A stretch of DNA of 64,000 bases from Marinirhabdus sp050859505 (GCF_050859505.1 NZ_CP193934.1:1178001-1242000), one strand, 5' to 3'; shown: positions 52,321 through 62,148, numbered from the stretch's first letter. Made by a program: numbers and translations. Notes: generated from the letters alone by a model not told the origin.

Positions 52321-52949
52321 TGGCAAGAAGAGCAACACCAGAAGTTAATGCTGGGTCTATGGCAGACATTGCATTCCTATTACTTATCTTTTTCTTGGTA
52401 ACAACTACCATCGAAAAGGATAAAGGAATTGCACGTCAGTTACCACCTAAGCAAGACGAAAATGTGCCGCCACCACCACTTAAGCAGAAGAATATCTTTA
52501 TAGTGAGTGTGAACCAAAATGATCAGTTATTGGTTGAAGAAGAGCTCATGGAGCTAAAAGACCTTAAGAAAGCAGCTATAGAATTTTTGGACAATGGGGG
52601 AGCACCCTCAGGAAGTGCAGAATACTGTAACCACTGTAAAGGTAAAAGAGATCCAAGTTCTTCAGATAATCCAGACAAAGCAGTTATATCTGTTCAGAAC
52701 GATCGATTAACTTCATACAGGATGTATATCGCCGTTCAAAACGAATTGGTAGGTGCTTATAATGAACTTCGTAATAGAGAATCTGTACGTCTTTTTGGAC
52801 CTAACTTTGTGTATACAGATGTTAAAAATTCTATTAATGAAGGTAAATATCAAGGAAATATAGAGACAGCCCAAGATAAGCTTGAGCAAGTCCAGAACTT
52901 GTTCCCATTGAAACTTTCTGAAGCCGAACCTAAGAAACGAGGCGAATAA
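52320..52949 (+). CDS. exbD: ExbD family protein, first copy
   Basis: The 209-residue protein has one N-terminal membrane helix (MADIAFLLLIFFLVTTTIEK) with the essential Asp in the helix start, then a periplasmic domain. The insert GSAEYCNHCKGKRDPSSSD, with two Cys, is longer than in the second copy. It is coupled to the preceding gene by overlap and lies 13 bp before a second exbD. Confidence 0.9.
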   Translation: MARRATPEVNAGSMADIAFLLLIFFLVTTTIEKDKGIARQLPPKQDENVPPPPLKQKNIFIVSVNQNDQLLVEEELMELKDLKKAAIEFLDNGGAPSGSAEYCNHCKGKRDPSSSDNPDKAVISVQNDRLTSYRMYIAVQNELVGAYNELRNRESVRLFGPNFVYTDVKNSINEGKYQGNIETAQDKLEQVQNLFPLKLSEAEPKKRGE

Positions 52950-52962
52950 AACTTAGAAGAAT

Positions 52963-53439
52963 ATGTCAAAATTTAAAAAGAAAAAAGGCGGCGAAATACC
53001 AGCCGTAAATACAGCATCATTACCAGATATTGTATTTATGCTGTTATTCTTCTTTATGGTTGTAACGGTACTTCGTAACAATGAATTAATGATTAAGAAC
53101 GTGTTGCCAAAAGCAAACGAAGTTGAAAAACTTAAGAAAGATCGTTCCGTATTCATTTATGCCGGGGAGCCTAGTAAACAATATCAAACTAAGTTTGGTA
53201 CTGAAGGAAAGATTCAAATTGGTGATAAATTTACCGATGTTTCTAGCCTTCAATTTGCCTTAACAGAAGCCCGTGAAAAACTACGTCCTGAATTACAGGA
53301 TAGAGTGGTAGTTGCTTTAAAGGTAGATAAAGAAACCAATACTGGTTTGGTTACCGATATTAAAGAAGAATTGAGAGATTTAAATATGGTAAAGATTATT
53401 TATATAACAGCTCCAGGAACCGAGTTGGATAATAAATAA
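52963..53439 (+). CDS. exbD: ExbD family protein, second copy
   Basis: The 158-residue protein has a basic N-terminus (MSKFKKKKGGEIPAV), the Asp-containing helix LPDIVFMLLFFFMVVTVLR and a compact periplasmic domain. Two different ExbD proteins with one ExbB is the usual flavobacterial arrangement; the pair may form a heteromeric motor stator. A terminator follows. Confidence 0.9.
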   Translation: MSKFKKKKGGEIPAVNTASLPDIVFMLLFFFMVVTVLRNNELMIKNVLPKANEVEKLKKDRSVFIYAGEPSKQYQTKFGTEGKIQIGDKFTDVSSLQFALTEAREKLRPELQDRVVVALKVDKETNTGLVTDIKEELRDLNMVKIIYITAPGTELDNK

Positions 53440-53457
53440 TTTTCCAAACATACTTTT

Positions 53458-53490
53458 AAAAACGCCTTGAAATACTTCAAGGCGTTTTTT
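53458..53490 (+). terminator. Terminator after the exb operon
   Basis: AAAAACGCCTTGAA / TTCAAGGCGTTTTT with a 4-nt loop and T run. Confidence 0.9.
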
Positions 53491-53555
53491 TTTGGCTCTA
53501 TCCAGTTATATTGCTTGAAATTTAGAATTATAGTTTTATATCCTAATTGGAAAAC

Positions 53556-53634
53556 GCAAAATTAGGGTGTAATTAATCCACTCCCTATTTTTTAAGGGCT
53601 ATACTTTTTTAAGTAAAAAGAAAAAGTCAAGATG
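53556..53634. repeat. Intergenic repeat pair partner of 10343-10396
   Basis: GCAAAATTAGGGTG (53556-53569) and the 19-mer AAAAGAAAAAGTCAAGATG (53616-53634) occur in the same order at 10343-10356 and 10378-10396, with different spacing. Nothing else is seen in 53491-53675 except a TATCTTTA -7-like box at 53663-53670 before the next gene. Confidence 0.5.
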
Positions 53635-53675
53635 AGTCCTATGTTATATTTTGAAATAAAACTATCTTTAGGGCT

Positions 53676-54443
53676 ATGCTTGGAATCAAACAACTTGTAT
53701 TATTTTTAATAGTATGTATACTAGGGCCATTTGCCCTGGCACAGGATAATGACAGTATTTCCAATGAGAATAAAGAAACATTAGGGGCCAAGCTACAACT
53801 CAAAAAAGAGAAAGATACTATAGGCGATCTCAAGTACAGAGAAGATCAATTTTATTTAGGAGTAACCTATAACCTTCTTTCCAGTGTTCCTTCAGCGGTA
53901 AATCTTCGAGGACTTTCTGGTGGAATTCATTTTGGATTTCTTCGTGATATGCCCATAAATAAACGCCGTAATATAGCCGTAGCTGTGGGTGCAGGACTAA
54001 GCTTTGATGCTTACGGGAATACGTTGTTTGTGGGAGAAACTCCAGAAGACGAAACTATTTTTACTATCCTTACCAACGATGACTATGTGTTTAACTTTAA
54101 TAGATTTAGTACCGCTGTAATTGAAGCGCCCATAGAGCTGCGCTGGAGAAGTTCTACACCTACTAAGTATGGCTTTTGGAGAGTGTATGCCGGTTTTAGA
54201 GTGGGCTATGCGTATTGGTACAAAGCGAGGTTTAAGCAAGACGGAAATGAAGTAACACAAACCGATATTCCAGAATTTAATCAAACCCGTTTGGCAGCTA
54301 CATTAAGTTTTGGCTATAATAAGGTAAATTTTTATGCGTACTATAGTATAAATCCTTTCTTTGACGGTGCTGTCACCACCAACACGCAGGAACCCGTAGA
54401 ATTTAGAACTATTAAACTGGGAATACTCTTCTATATATTATAA
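53676..54443 (+). CDS. Outer-membrane beta-barrel protein (PorT/porin-like)
   Basis: The 255-residue protein has a signal peptide ending FALAQ, a charged linker (about residues 25-60) and a barrel with strands such as GLSGGIHFGFLRDM, RNIAVAVGAGLSFDAYG and WRVYAGFRVGYAYWYKARFK, ending RTIKLGILFYIL. It resembles the PorT/SprT-like outer-membrane barrels of Bacteroidetes, some of which take part in type IX secretion; the position after the exb operon fits that group. The specific role is unproven. It overlaps the next convergent gene by 6 bp. Confidence 0.65.
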   Translation: MLGIKQLVLFLIVCILGPFALAQDNDSISNENKETLGAKLQLKKEKDTIGDLKYREDQFYLGVTYNLLSSVPSAVNLRGLSGGIHFGFLRDMPINKRRNIAVAVGAGLSFDAYGNTLFVGETPEDETIFTILTNDDYVFNFNRFSTAVIEAPIELRWRSSTPTKYGFWRVYAGFRVGYAYWYKARFKQDGNEVTQTDIPEFNQTRLAATLSFGYNKVNFYAYYSINPFFDGAVTTNTQEPVEFRTIKLGILFYIL

Positions 54444-55043
54444 CCAGAAAGTAACCAAAAGTAATTGTGGCATTAAACCTATAAAGAACCCGCCTATGAG
54501 TTCAGGATAGGTGTGTGATTTTGTATGCAATCTAGAAGATGCTACCCAGCCATTTCCTATAAAGAAAATACACAGCCAAACGAGCATGTTTATTTTAAAA
54601 TGTACGCTTAACACAATTAAAAACATAGTGACACCTGCAATGCCCATTTGGTGAAGACTTACCTTAAACTTAAGAAACGCCAAAATTAAAGCACTCATTC
54701 CAGAAAAAAGTATCCCCACAAAAAAATAATACATTTCCGGACTGTCTATAGGATCAAAAACAAGTTTTATAATTAGTACTAACAGCACACATTGAATCGC
54801 TAGAGGTACCTTTCTCTCTTTTACTTCTTCGAGATGAATGGAGCTAATGGTGCCTAAATTTCGTAAGAGGAAAAAGGTGACAACGGGAATACAAATGGTT
54901 ATAATAGCAACCGCTATGAGTCTGGATTGTAGTAAACCAGGCTCAATATATCTGGGTGTAACTACAAAGTATAGTAATGCACCCAAAAATGGCATAAGCA
55001 ATGGGTGTAATACGTATGCGCCAATGCGTAAAAAGTAGTTCAT
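54438..55043 (-). CDS. PAP2-like integral membrane protein
   Basis: The 201-residue protein has about six membrane helices. The C-terminal segment NGWVASSRLHTKSHTYPELI with GGFFIGLMPQLL resembles the third motif of PAP2-type phosphatases (R...H...D/E), but the first two motifs are not evident, so catalytic activity is doubtful. Its start overlaps the rpoN stop by one base on the same strand, which suggests co-transcription from rpoN. Confidence 0.65.
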   Translation of the reverse strand: MNYFLRIGAYVLHPLLMPFLGALLYFVVTPRYIEPGLLQSRLIAVAIITICIPVVTFFLLRNLGTISSIHLEEVKERKVPLAIQCVLLVLIIKLVFDPIDSPEMYYFFVGILFSGMSALILAFLKFKVSLHQMGIAGVTMFLIVLSVHFKINMLVWLCIFFIGNGWVASSRLHTKSHTYPELIGGFFIGLMPQLLLVTFWL

Positions 55044-56497
55044 TAAAGTTCTTTTCGGAGTCTGGCTACTGGAATGTCCAATTGTTCTCTATATTTTGCA
55101 ACCGTTCTACGGGCAATAGGATATCCTTTTTCTTTTAAAATCTTGGCTAACTTATCGTCTGTTAATGGTTTTTTCTTACTTTCTTCACCAATAGTAATTT
55201 CTAAGATTTTCTTAATTTCTCTGGTTGAAACATCTTCGCCCTGGTCATTTTTCATAGACTCACTAAAAAATTCCTTAATGAGTTTGGTTCCGTAAGGCGT
55301 ATCTACATATTTACTATTCGCAACACGAGAAACAGTTGAAACATCCATATGGATCTTGTCTGCTATGTCTTTTAAGATCATTGGTTTTAAATTACGCTCA
55401 TCTCCTGTCAAGAAATATTCTTCTTGATGATGCATAATAGAATTCATCGTGACAAATAATGTTTGTTGACGCTGTTTTATAGCATCTATAAACCATTTGG
55501 CCGCGTCCAGTTTCTGCTTAATAAACATCACCGCGTCTTTTTGTGATCTCGATTTTTCTTTAGAAGCTTTATACCCTTTCAACATATTAGAATACTCGCG
55601 GGATACGTGTAGCTCTGGCGCGTTTCTTCCATTTAGAGTAAGGTCGAGTTCACCATCTACAATTCTAATAGCAAAATCTGGAACTACGTGCTCTACCATT
55701 CGGGTATTTCCGGAGTAAGCGCCGCCAGGTTTTGGGTTTAGGCTTTCTATTTCGTGGATAGCTTCCCGGAGTTCGTCTTCTGTAATATTAAATTTCTGAA
55801 TAAGCTTACTGTAATGCTTTTTTATAAAATGGTCGAAAGCATCATCTATAATTTCAATCGCTAAAGAAACTGAATTTGAAGGATTTCTTCGGTATAACTG
55901 AAGTAACAAGCATTCCTGCAAATCGCGAGCGCCAACACCGGCTGGATCTAAGTCTTGTACAATTTCTAGTATTTTTTCAATCTTTTCTACGGTAGTATAC
56001 ACGTTTTGTGTAAATGCCAAATCATCTAGGATATCGGCTATTTCCCTGCGTATATACCCGCTTTCATCAACACTTCCCACCAAGAATTTGGCAATTTCTG
56101 CCTCTTCCTCGTCAAACCGAAACGTGTTTAATTGAGTCAACAAAAATTGATTAAAGGAAGTTCCTGAAGCGTATGGCGTTTGTTTGTCCTCGTCGTCTGC
56201 GCTGTAATTGTTAGCAGAAAGCTTATAACTTGGCGTTTCGTCGTCGCTTAAATAATCGTCTACATTAATATCGGTTTCAATTACATCGTTATCATTTTCG
56301 TACTCATCTTCGTTATTAAATTCATCGTCCAACTTGTCTTCATCTTCTTTGCCACCTTCCAATGCTGGGTTCTCATTCATCTCTTGCGAAATACGTTGCT
56401 CAAAAGCCTGCGTAGGCAATTGTATCAACTTCATCAACTGTATTTGCTGAGGCGATAGTTTCTGAGAAAGTTTAAAATTTAATTGTTGTTTAAGCAT
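55043..56497 (-). CDS. rpoN: RNA polymerase sigma-54 factor
   Basis: The 484-residue protein has the Gln-rich activator-interacting region I (KLSQKLSPQQIQLMKLIQLP), an acidic region II (DEFNNEDEYENDND), a core-binding region and the C-terminal RpoN box (ARRTVAKYREQL). It directs transcription from -24/-12 promoters with enhancer-binding proteins. None of those is encoded in this window. Confidence 0.95.
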   Translation of the reverse strand: MLKQQLNFKLSQKLSPQQIQLMKLIQLPTQAFEQRISQEMNENPALEGGKEDEDKLDDEFNNEDEYENDNDVIETDINVDDYLSDDETPSYKLSANNYSADDEDKQTPYASGTSFNQFLLTQLNTFRFDEEEAEIAKFLVGSVDESGYIRREIADILDDLAFTQNVYTTVEKIEKILEIVQDLDPAGVGARDLQECLLLQLYRRNPSNSVSLAIEIIDDAFDHFIKKHYSKLIQKFNITEDELREAIHEIESLNPKPGGAYSGNTRMVEHVVPDFAIRIVDGELDLTLNGRNAPELHVSREYSNMLKGYKASKEKSRSQKDAVMFIKQKLDAAKWFIDAIKQRQQTLFVTMNSIMHHQEEYFLTGDERNLKPMILKDIADKIHMDVSTVSRVANSKYVDTPYGTKLIKEFFSESMKNDQGEDVSTREIKKILEITIGEESKKKPLTDDKLAKILKEKGYPIARRTVAKYREQLDIPVARLRKEL

Positions 56498-56524
56498 AGT
56501 CTGTAACTGAACTATAAAAATAGA

Positions 56525-56561
56525 AAAAACCCTTCACATCAAGCGATACCGAAGGGTTTTT
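56525..56561 (-). terminator. Hairpin terminator between asnS and rpoN
   Basis: AAAAACCCTTC (56525-56535) pairs with GAAGGGTTTTT (56551-56561) around a 15-nt loop; it can stop transcription coming from asnS. A further TATATTTTTCA/TGAAAAATATA hairpin lies just upstream near 56580-56605. Confidence 0.8.
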
Positions 56562-56723
56562 AATATAAGGTTGTGATATTATATTTTTCATTTTGAAAAA
56601 TATAGCTGAATTTTCGTTCATCCCAGCCTTAAAGAAAGCGAAAATCTATACATAGGCACTATAATTCTGTAAGCTGCTCCTCTTTTAGAGCCTGTTCCGT
56701 GCACGTAGCGAGAGGGTAGGGGA

Positions 56724-58166
56724 TTAAAAAGAAGCATTTCCAGGAGTTCTTGGATAAGGAATAACATCTCTAATATTCCCCATACCCGTAACAAATAATA
56801 CCAAACGCTCAAAACCAAGTCCGAACCCACTATGCACACAGGTCCCAAATTTTCTTAAGTCTAAGTACCAGTGCAATTCTTCTTCGCTAATATCCATAGC
56901 AGCCATTTTCTCTTTTAGGACATCATAGCGCTCTTCACGCTGACTCCCACCAACAATCTCTCCAATACCTGGAAACAATACGTCCATAGCGCGTACGGTC
57001 TTTCCATCGTCGTTTAAACGCATGTAGAATGCTTTGATTTTTGCAGGATAATCGAACAAAATTACGGGGCATTTAAAATGTTTCTCCACTAAGAAACGTT
57101 CGTGCTCACTTTGTAGATCGGCTCCCCACTCCTCAATTAAATATTTAAATTTTTTCTTCTGATTCGGTTTACTGCGTTTTAAGATATCAATCGCTTCGGT
57201 ATAACTTACCCGCTTAAAATTATTTTCTATTACAAATTTCAGCTTGTCACGCAACGTCATTTCGCTTCTTTCGGCTTGTGGTTTGCTTTTTTCCTCTTCT
57301 AATAAACGGTTTTCCAGAAATTCCAGATCGTCGGCGCAATTGTCCAGGGCGTAGGTTACCACGTATTTTATAAAATCTTCGGCAAGATCCATGTTGTCTG
57401 CCAGGTCGTTAAAGGCTACTTCCGGCTCTATCATCCAGAATTCGGCTAAGTGACGACTCGTATTGCTATTTTCGGCTCTAAATGTTGGGCCAAAGGTGTA
57501 TACCTTTCCTAATCCCATGGCAAACGTTTCGGCTTCTAACTGCCCGCTCACCGTAAGATTGGTTTCTTTCTCAAAAAAATCTTCTTTATAATTTACGCTT
57601 CCGTCTTCATTTAATGGTGCGTTTTTAAGATCGAAGTTGGTTACTTTAAACATTTCCCCGGCACCTTCGGCATCACTTCCTGTGATGATTGGGGTGTGCA
57701 TATTATAAAATCCGTTTTTCTGAAAATACTCGTGAATGGCAAAAGACAACTTAGACCGTACGCGCATAATGGCGCCAAAGGTGTTGGTGCGTACGCGTAG
57801 ATGTGCTTGCTCACGTAATTTTTCTAAGCTATGACGCTTAGGAGAAAGGATGGTCAGCTTCACCTCTTCAGGATCTGCTTTTCCTAAAACATCAACTGCT
57901 GAAACTTGAATTTCAACTTTTTGTCCTTGTCCCAGACTTTCAACTAAAGTTCCTTTTACTTCAATAGCGGCACCAACGGTAATCGTATTGAGCACCTCTT
58001 CGTCAAAATTTTCAAAATCTACAACACACTGTATGTTGTGTAGGGTAGAACCGTCGTTTAGGGCAATAAACCGATTGCTTCTAAAAGCACGTACCCAACC
58101 GCGGGCGGTTACTTCGGTTAAAGAAGGTTCTTGTTGTAGGAGGTGTGCAATGTCTGTTGCTTTCAT
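56724..58166 (-). CDS. asnS: Asparagine--tRNA ligase
   Basis: With ATG 58166 (MKATDIAHLLQQEPS) the protein has 480 residues; a start eight codons upstream at 58190 is possible but adds non-conserved sequence. It has an OB-fold N-terminus (TARGWVRAFRSNRFIALNDG), motif 2 (FGPTFRAENSNTSRHLAEFW) and motif 3 (GLGFERLVLFVTG) of the class IIb synthetases. It charges tRNA-Asn. A 7-bp tandem repeat lies 38 bp upstream of the start codon. Confidence 0.95.
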   Translation of the reverse strand: MKATDIAHLLQQEPSLTEVTARGWVRAFRSNRFIALNDGSTLHNIQCVVDFENFDEEVLNTITVGAAIEVKGTLVESLGQGQKVEIQVSAVDVLGKADPEEVKLTILSPKRHSLEKLREQAHLRVRTNTFGAIMRVRSKLSFAIHEYFQKNGFYNMHTPIITGSDAEGAGEMFKVTNFDLKNAPLNEDGSVNYKEDFFEKETNLTVSGQLEAETFAMGLGKVYTFGPTFRAENSNTSRHLAEFWMIEPEVAFNDLADNMDLAEDFIKYVVTYALDNCADDLEFLENRLLEEEKSKPQAERSEMTLRDKLKFVIENNFKRVSYTEAIDILKRSKPNQKKKFKYLIEEWGADLQSEHERFLVEKHFKCPVILFDYPAKIKAFYMRLNDDGKTVRAMDVLFPGIGEIVGGSQREERYDVLKEKMAAMDISEEELHWYLDLRKFGTCVHSGFGLGFERLVLFVTGMGNIRDVIPYPRTPGNASF

Positions 58167-58203
58167 AGTCTTGCTATTATTGAAGGGCAAATATAAATGT
58201 ATA

Positions 58204-58235
58204 AATTCGGAATTCGGAATTCAGAATTCAGAATT
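58204..58235. repeat. Heptanucleotide tandem repeat upstream of asnS
   Basis: Two copies of AATTCGG and two of AATTCAG follow one another without gaps, then a partial unit, giving 4.5 units of 7 bp. It has the same period as the arrays before tadA (23996) and near tsf (63821). Confidence 0.85.
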
Positions 58236-58317
58236 TTCATTGGGATGTGGTAAGTAGATTTTTTATTGAAAAGTAACTTCTGGTTCCTACGATTTCGATT
58301 TTAAAATTTGTAGGTTG

Positions 58318-60714
58318 TTACGTATCTTCCTCTGGTATTTCTTCGGCTTCTAAAATTTGTAGGGCTGGTTTTTTGAAGGTTTTCTTGTTGGCAATTTCTT
58401 TTTCCAACGAAAGTAATAACGCTGGCAACAACAATAAATTCGCCAACATGGCAAATACGAGCGTTACTGAAACCAAAGCTCCTAAGGCTACCGTTCCTCC
58501 AAAACTTGAAATGGTAAATACCGAAAACCCAAAAAACAGCACAATAGAAGTATAAAACATACTCACGCCAGTTTCCCGAAGTGCCGCATAGACCGATTTC
58601 TTAATTTTCCAATTATTTGCAATGAGTTCTTGTCTGTACTTAGCCAAAAAGTGAATGGTATCGTCCACCGAAATACCAAACGCGATGCTAAACACCAAAA
58701 TAGTGGACGGTTTTATAGGAACGCCCAAAAAGCCCATCAATCCAGCTGTGATGATTAGTGGCAATAAGTTAGGCAATAAGGAAACCAGAATCATTTTAAA
58801 ACTTCGGAACATCCACGCCATAAAAAGCGCAATGAGTAGGATGGCTAGTGACAAAGAAATTACAAGGTTGTTCACTAAATACTTGGTGCCTTTTTGAAAG
58901 ACCAATGCTTTCCCTGTCATTGTAACCTCGTAACGGTCGCTGGGGAAAAGCTTCTCTATTTTTGTTTTTATGTCTTCTTCCAGCCTGTCGTAGCGTTCGG
59001 TTTCGGTGTCTTTCATAAAGACGGTGATACGGGCGTATTGGCCTGTAGTATCTACATAACTAGACAGTAAATTGGTGCTTTTGGCACTGTTTTTTGCGTA
59101 GGACAGTATAAAAGTTCGTTCTTGGCTATTGGGCAATTGATAATATTCTGGATTGCCGTTGTAATAGGCTTGTTTGCTATATTTCACCAAATCTACTACC
59201 GATAGTGGTTTGGAAAATTCGGGAATTTCTTCTAGGTATTCCTGTAGCTCGTCCATTCTTTTTAAGGTGGCAAGTTTCATCACTCCTTTTTTACGTTTGG
59301 TATCTACCAAAATTTCTAGTGGCATAATGCCTTCGTATTCTTTTTCGAAGAATTTAATGTCTTCGAAAAATGCCTCGCCTTTTGGCATGTCTTCAATTAT
59401 ACTTCCTGAAATTTTAATTTGAAACATCCCGATAATACTTCCGCAGAGCAAGAGAATAGAAGCGATAAAAATGGCAATACGATGCTCGCGAACCATACGC
59501 TCTGTCCAATCCACAAAAGCGCCAATCCATCGCTTGTTTAAGTGCTTAAGGTGCTTGGTTTTTGGCACGCTCATATAACTGTACACAATTGGAATTATGA
59601 ACAAGCTGAGTAAGAAAATGCAGATAATATTTATGGAAGCTACAATTCCAAACTCGCTCAACAACTTGCTATTGGTCAAGATAAAGGTAGCAAAACCTGA
59701 TGCTGTGGTCACATTCGTCATTAAGGTAGCGTTCCCCACTTTGGCAATTACCCGTTGTAACGATTTTGCCTGATTCCCATGAAGTTGTATTTCCTGTTGG
59801 TATTTATTAATAAGGAAAATACAGTTCGGAATACCAATTACAATAATAAGTGGTGGGATTAAAGCCGTAAGTACGGTGATTTCATATTTCAGCAAGCCTA
59901 GAATCCCAAAAGCCCAAATTACTCCAACAATCACAGTGATCATAGAGATAAAGGTGGCTCTAAAACTTCTAAAAAAGAAAAAGAATATGAGCGAAGTGAC
60001 GAGCAATGCAGCACCGATAAATTTTCCAATTTCATCAATAATGTTTTGAGAATTGAGGGTACGTATATACGGCATTCCTGAGGTGTGCACATTAATTCCC
60101 GTTTCCTCCTCAAAATTTTCGATGGCGGGAATGAGATCTTCAACAATAAAATCGCGACGTAGTGCCGTGTTTATAATGTCTTTTTTAAGATAGATTGCTG
60201 TGCGAACGCCTTGTTTATTGGGACTATACACCAAACCTTTATAAAACGGAAGTTTATTAAAAAGCTCGTATTTGTAATCTTTTAAAGCTTCTTCGGAAAG
60301 AATGCTGTCTTGTATAAACGGTACGAGTGCAAAACTTGTAGAATCCTGTACTTTCTTCAGCTTTTTTAAATCGCCTACGGAAAGGGTGAGATCTACTGCT
60401 TCGTAAGTTTTCAGCTTACTTGAAAGCGCTGTCCAGGCTTTAAAATTCTTTGGGGTAAAGAGCGTAGAATCTTTTACGCCCATAATAATGAGGTTGCCTT
60501 CTTCACCAAACTTATCCAGAAACTTATTGTACTCTACATTTACTACGTGGTCGTCTGGGAGTAGGTTGGCTTCGGTGTAGGTAAAACGCATATACTGCCA
60601 CTGCGTTATCATAAAAATAGTGATGGCGGCAATTACTATGAGAAGTAACGTTCTGTTTCTAAGGATAAACCGAGCCACGGCGCTCCAAAAACCAATGCTA
60701 AAAAGTTTGTTCAA
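58318..60714 (-). CDS. MMPL/RND-superfamily exporter
   Basis: The 798-residue protein has twelve predicted membrane helices in two halves with large extracytoplasmic loops. The second half includes LPNLLPLIITAGLMGFLGVP and FGISVDDTIHFLAKYRQELI, characteristic of MMPL/Patched-type sterol-sensing RND proteins. It is shorter than AcrB-type pumps and lacks adaptor or TolC genes nearby. Relatives transport lipids or hopanoids; the substrate is unknown. The gene lies 81 bp downstream of the DUF5686-like gene, on the same strand. Confidence 0.88.
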   Translation of the reverse strand: MNKLFSIGFWSAVARFILRNRTLLLIVIAAITIFMITQWQYMRFTYTEANLLPDDHVVNVEYNKFLDKFGEEGNLIIMGVKDSTLFTPKNFKAWTALSSKLKTYEAVDLTLSVGDLKKLKKVQDSTSFALVPFIQDSILSEEALKDYKYELFNKLPFYKGLVYSPNKQGVRTAIYLKKDIINTALRRDFIVEDLIPAIENFEEETGINVHTSGMPYIRTLNSQNIIDEIGKFIGAALLVTSLIFFFFFRSFRATFISMITVIVGVIWAFGILGLLKYEITVLTALIPPLIIVIGIPNCIFLINKYQQEIQLHGNQAKSLQRVIAKVGNATLMTNVTTASGFATFILTNSKLLSEFGIVASINIICIFLLSLFIIPIVYSYMSVPKTKHLKHLNKRWIGAFVDWTERMVREHRIAIFIASILLLCGSIIGMFQIKISGSIIEDMPKGEAFFEDIKFFEKEYEGIMPLEILVDTKRKKGVMKLATLKRMDELQEYLEEIPEFSKPLSVVDLVKYSKQAYYNGNPEYYQLPNSQERTFILSYAKNSAKSTNLLSSYVDTTGQYARITVFMKDTETERYDRLEEDIKTKIEKLFPSDRYEVTMTGKALVFQKGTKYLVNNLVISLSLAILLIALFMAWMFRSFKMILVSLLPNLLPLIITAGLMGFLGVPIKPSTILVFSIAFGISVDDTIHFLAKYRQELIANNWKIKKSVYAALRETGVSMFYTSIVLFFGFSVFTISSFGGTVALGALVSVTLVFAMLANLLLLPALLLSLEKEIANKKTFKKPALQILEAEEIPEEDT

Positions 60715-60795
60715 GTAGTTGCGTTTTCAATAGGAACAAATGTAGTGAATAGGTGTGGGTTATCACAAAGGTTGGGGAGGGGAAGTTTTTTCAGA

Positions 60796-62061
60796 TTAAA
60801 ACTTCGCATAAAACGTAAACTTTATACTTACGTTATCCTCAAAATCTGGAAGGTTATAGAAACCATAACGATAAGCTGCGCTTAGTCCAAAACCAAAAAT
60901 CAATTTATTAAGTTCAAAACCAGATTCGTTATATACTTGGTCCAGCGTGTTAAATGGAAGTCCAAAGTGGTTTTCGGGATTTTTAAAATCCCCCAAGGCG
61001 TGACGGGTAACGATAACTAGCTCTGGCTTAAAACGTTCTGCAATATAAAAGCGTCTTAAACTGTGTCTTACTTGAAGCGTTACTAATTGATCCGAGAAAA
61101 ACTCGCCAAAATACATGGTCTCAAAACTACGGCGGCCGGCTACGGAGAAACGTTGTAAAATTTCATCTTTTGTAGGACTGTTAGGGTAGGCGTGGTACAA
61201 ATGTGTTAATGGGACATCGCCAATAGCGTAATCTCCTTCCAGTAAAAAGTTGGTGGAAGAGAGGTCGGTTCTTTTTATGTAGTAATCCAATTTTAGGCCA
61301 AATTTAGTGTAGGTAAAATCACTTTTAGTAATGCCTTTTATGCCTTGGGTTATTTGTGCGCTAATCTTTGGGAAACCGTCAAAATATTCCACACGACCAT
61401 CGTCAGTAGTGATAAAGTTAGTTTTTGGACTTATACGGAAGGAGGCGGTAACTTCAGCCAACTCATAATTGTTGTAAAAAACACCGTCATTAAAAAACTG
61501 ATAACTTTCTATTTGCTCAATACGGCTTCTGGAGACGCGTACTTCGGCTAATATCTTTTCATAAAATTCGGCTTGCACATTGGCTTGCCAGGTGCGTTCT
61601 TTATAAAATTGAGTTACGTTTACCAGGCGAGGTTCAAAAACCGAATACACCCGGCTATCGGTCAAAAAATCAAATTTTCCAATTTCCTGGATATCATCTT
61701 TATAGTACAGATTAAACCAGGTTTTATATTTTTTGTCCAGACGAATACTTCCCCCAGCACTAAATTTAATATCACGATCTTTAAATCCACGAGCAAAGTA
61801 CCCGCCAATTTTGAAACGGTCAGAAAACCTATCATTAGTTACACCACCAACACCTAATCGTAGCCCTTCGTAGTTATTAAATTTTATAATATAGCGTAAG
61901 TCAATATCAAAAAAACCAACGGGATAAAAACCTGTATTAAACGGATTGGATTTTTCTTCTGCTTTTGTTGAAGTAGTGTCTTTTTCGGTTTGTATAGTGG
62001 GCTCTTGCGCAAAAATTGCCAAGGAGAATAATACTAAAAATAGCAGTAGGAAACCGCGCAT
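60796..62061 (-). CDS. DUF5686-like outer-membrane barrel protein (barrel part only)
   Basis: The 421-residue protein has a signal peptide ending IFAQ and a low-complexity linker (TEKDTTSTKAEEKSNPF), followed by the block GLRLGVGGVTNDRFSDRFKI and GYFARGFKDRDIKFSAGGSI. This resembles the C-terminal barrel of DUF5686 proteins, which are usually about 800 residues with an N-terminal carboxypeptidase-like domain. That domain is missing here. It ends with aromatic-rich VSIKFTFYAKF as barrels do. The function is unknown; the same-strand exporter gene 81 bp downstream could be a partner. Confidence 0.6.
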   Translation of the reverse strand: MRGFLLLFLVLFSLAIFAQEPTIQTEKDTTSTKAEEKSNPFNTGFYPVGFFDIDLRYIIKFNNYEGLRLGVGGVTNDRFSDRFKIGGYFARGFKDRDIKFSAGGSIRLDKKYKTWFNLYYKDDIQEIGKFDFLTDSRVYSVFEPRLVNVTQFYKERTWQANVQAEFYEKILAEVRVSRSRIEQIESYQFFNDGVFYNNYELAEVTASFRISPKTNFITTDDGRVEYFDGFPKISAQITQGIKGITKSDFTYTKFGLKLDYYIKRTDLSSTNFLLEGDYAIGDVPLTHLYHAYPNSPTKDEILQRFSVAGRRSFETMYFGEFFSDQLVTLQVRHSLRRFYIAERFKPELVIVTRHALGDFKNPENHFGLPFNTLDQVYNESGFELNKLIFGFGLSAAYRYGFYNLPDFEDNVSIKFTFYAKF

Positions 62062-62098
62062 ACGTAAGAAGAAATTAGAAAAAGCGAAAGTAAAAAGA

Positions 62099-62118
62099 AA
62101 GCGGCTTAAAGGCCGCTT
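62099..62118 (-). terminator. Terminator after frr
   Basis: AAGCGGC / GCCGCTT with a 6-nt loop; on the minus strand it is followed by a T-rich run. Confidence 0.75.
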
Positions 62119-62148
62119 GTTTGTGTTTTGTTTAACGTATATGGGCAG

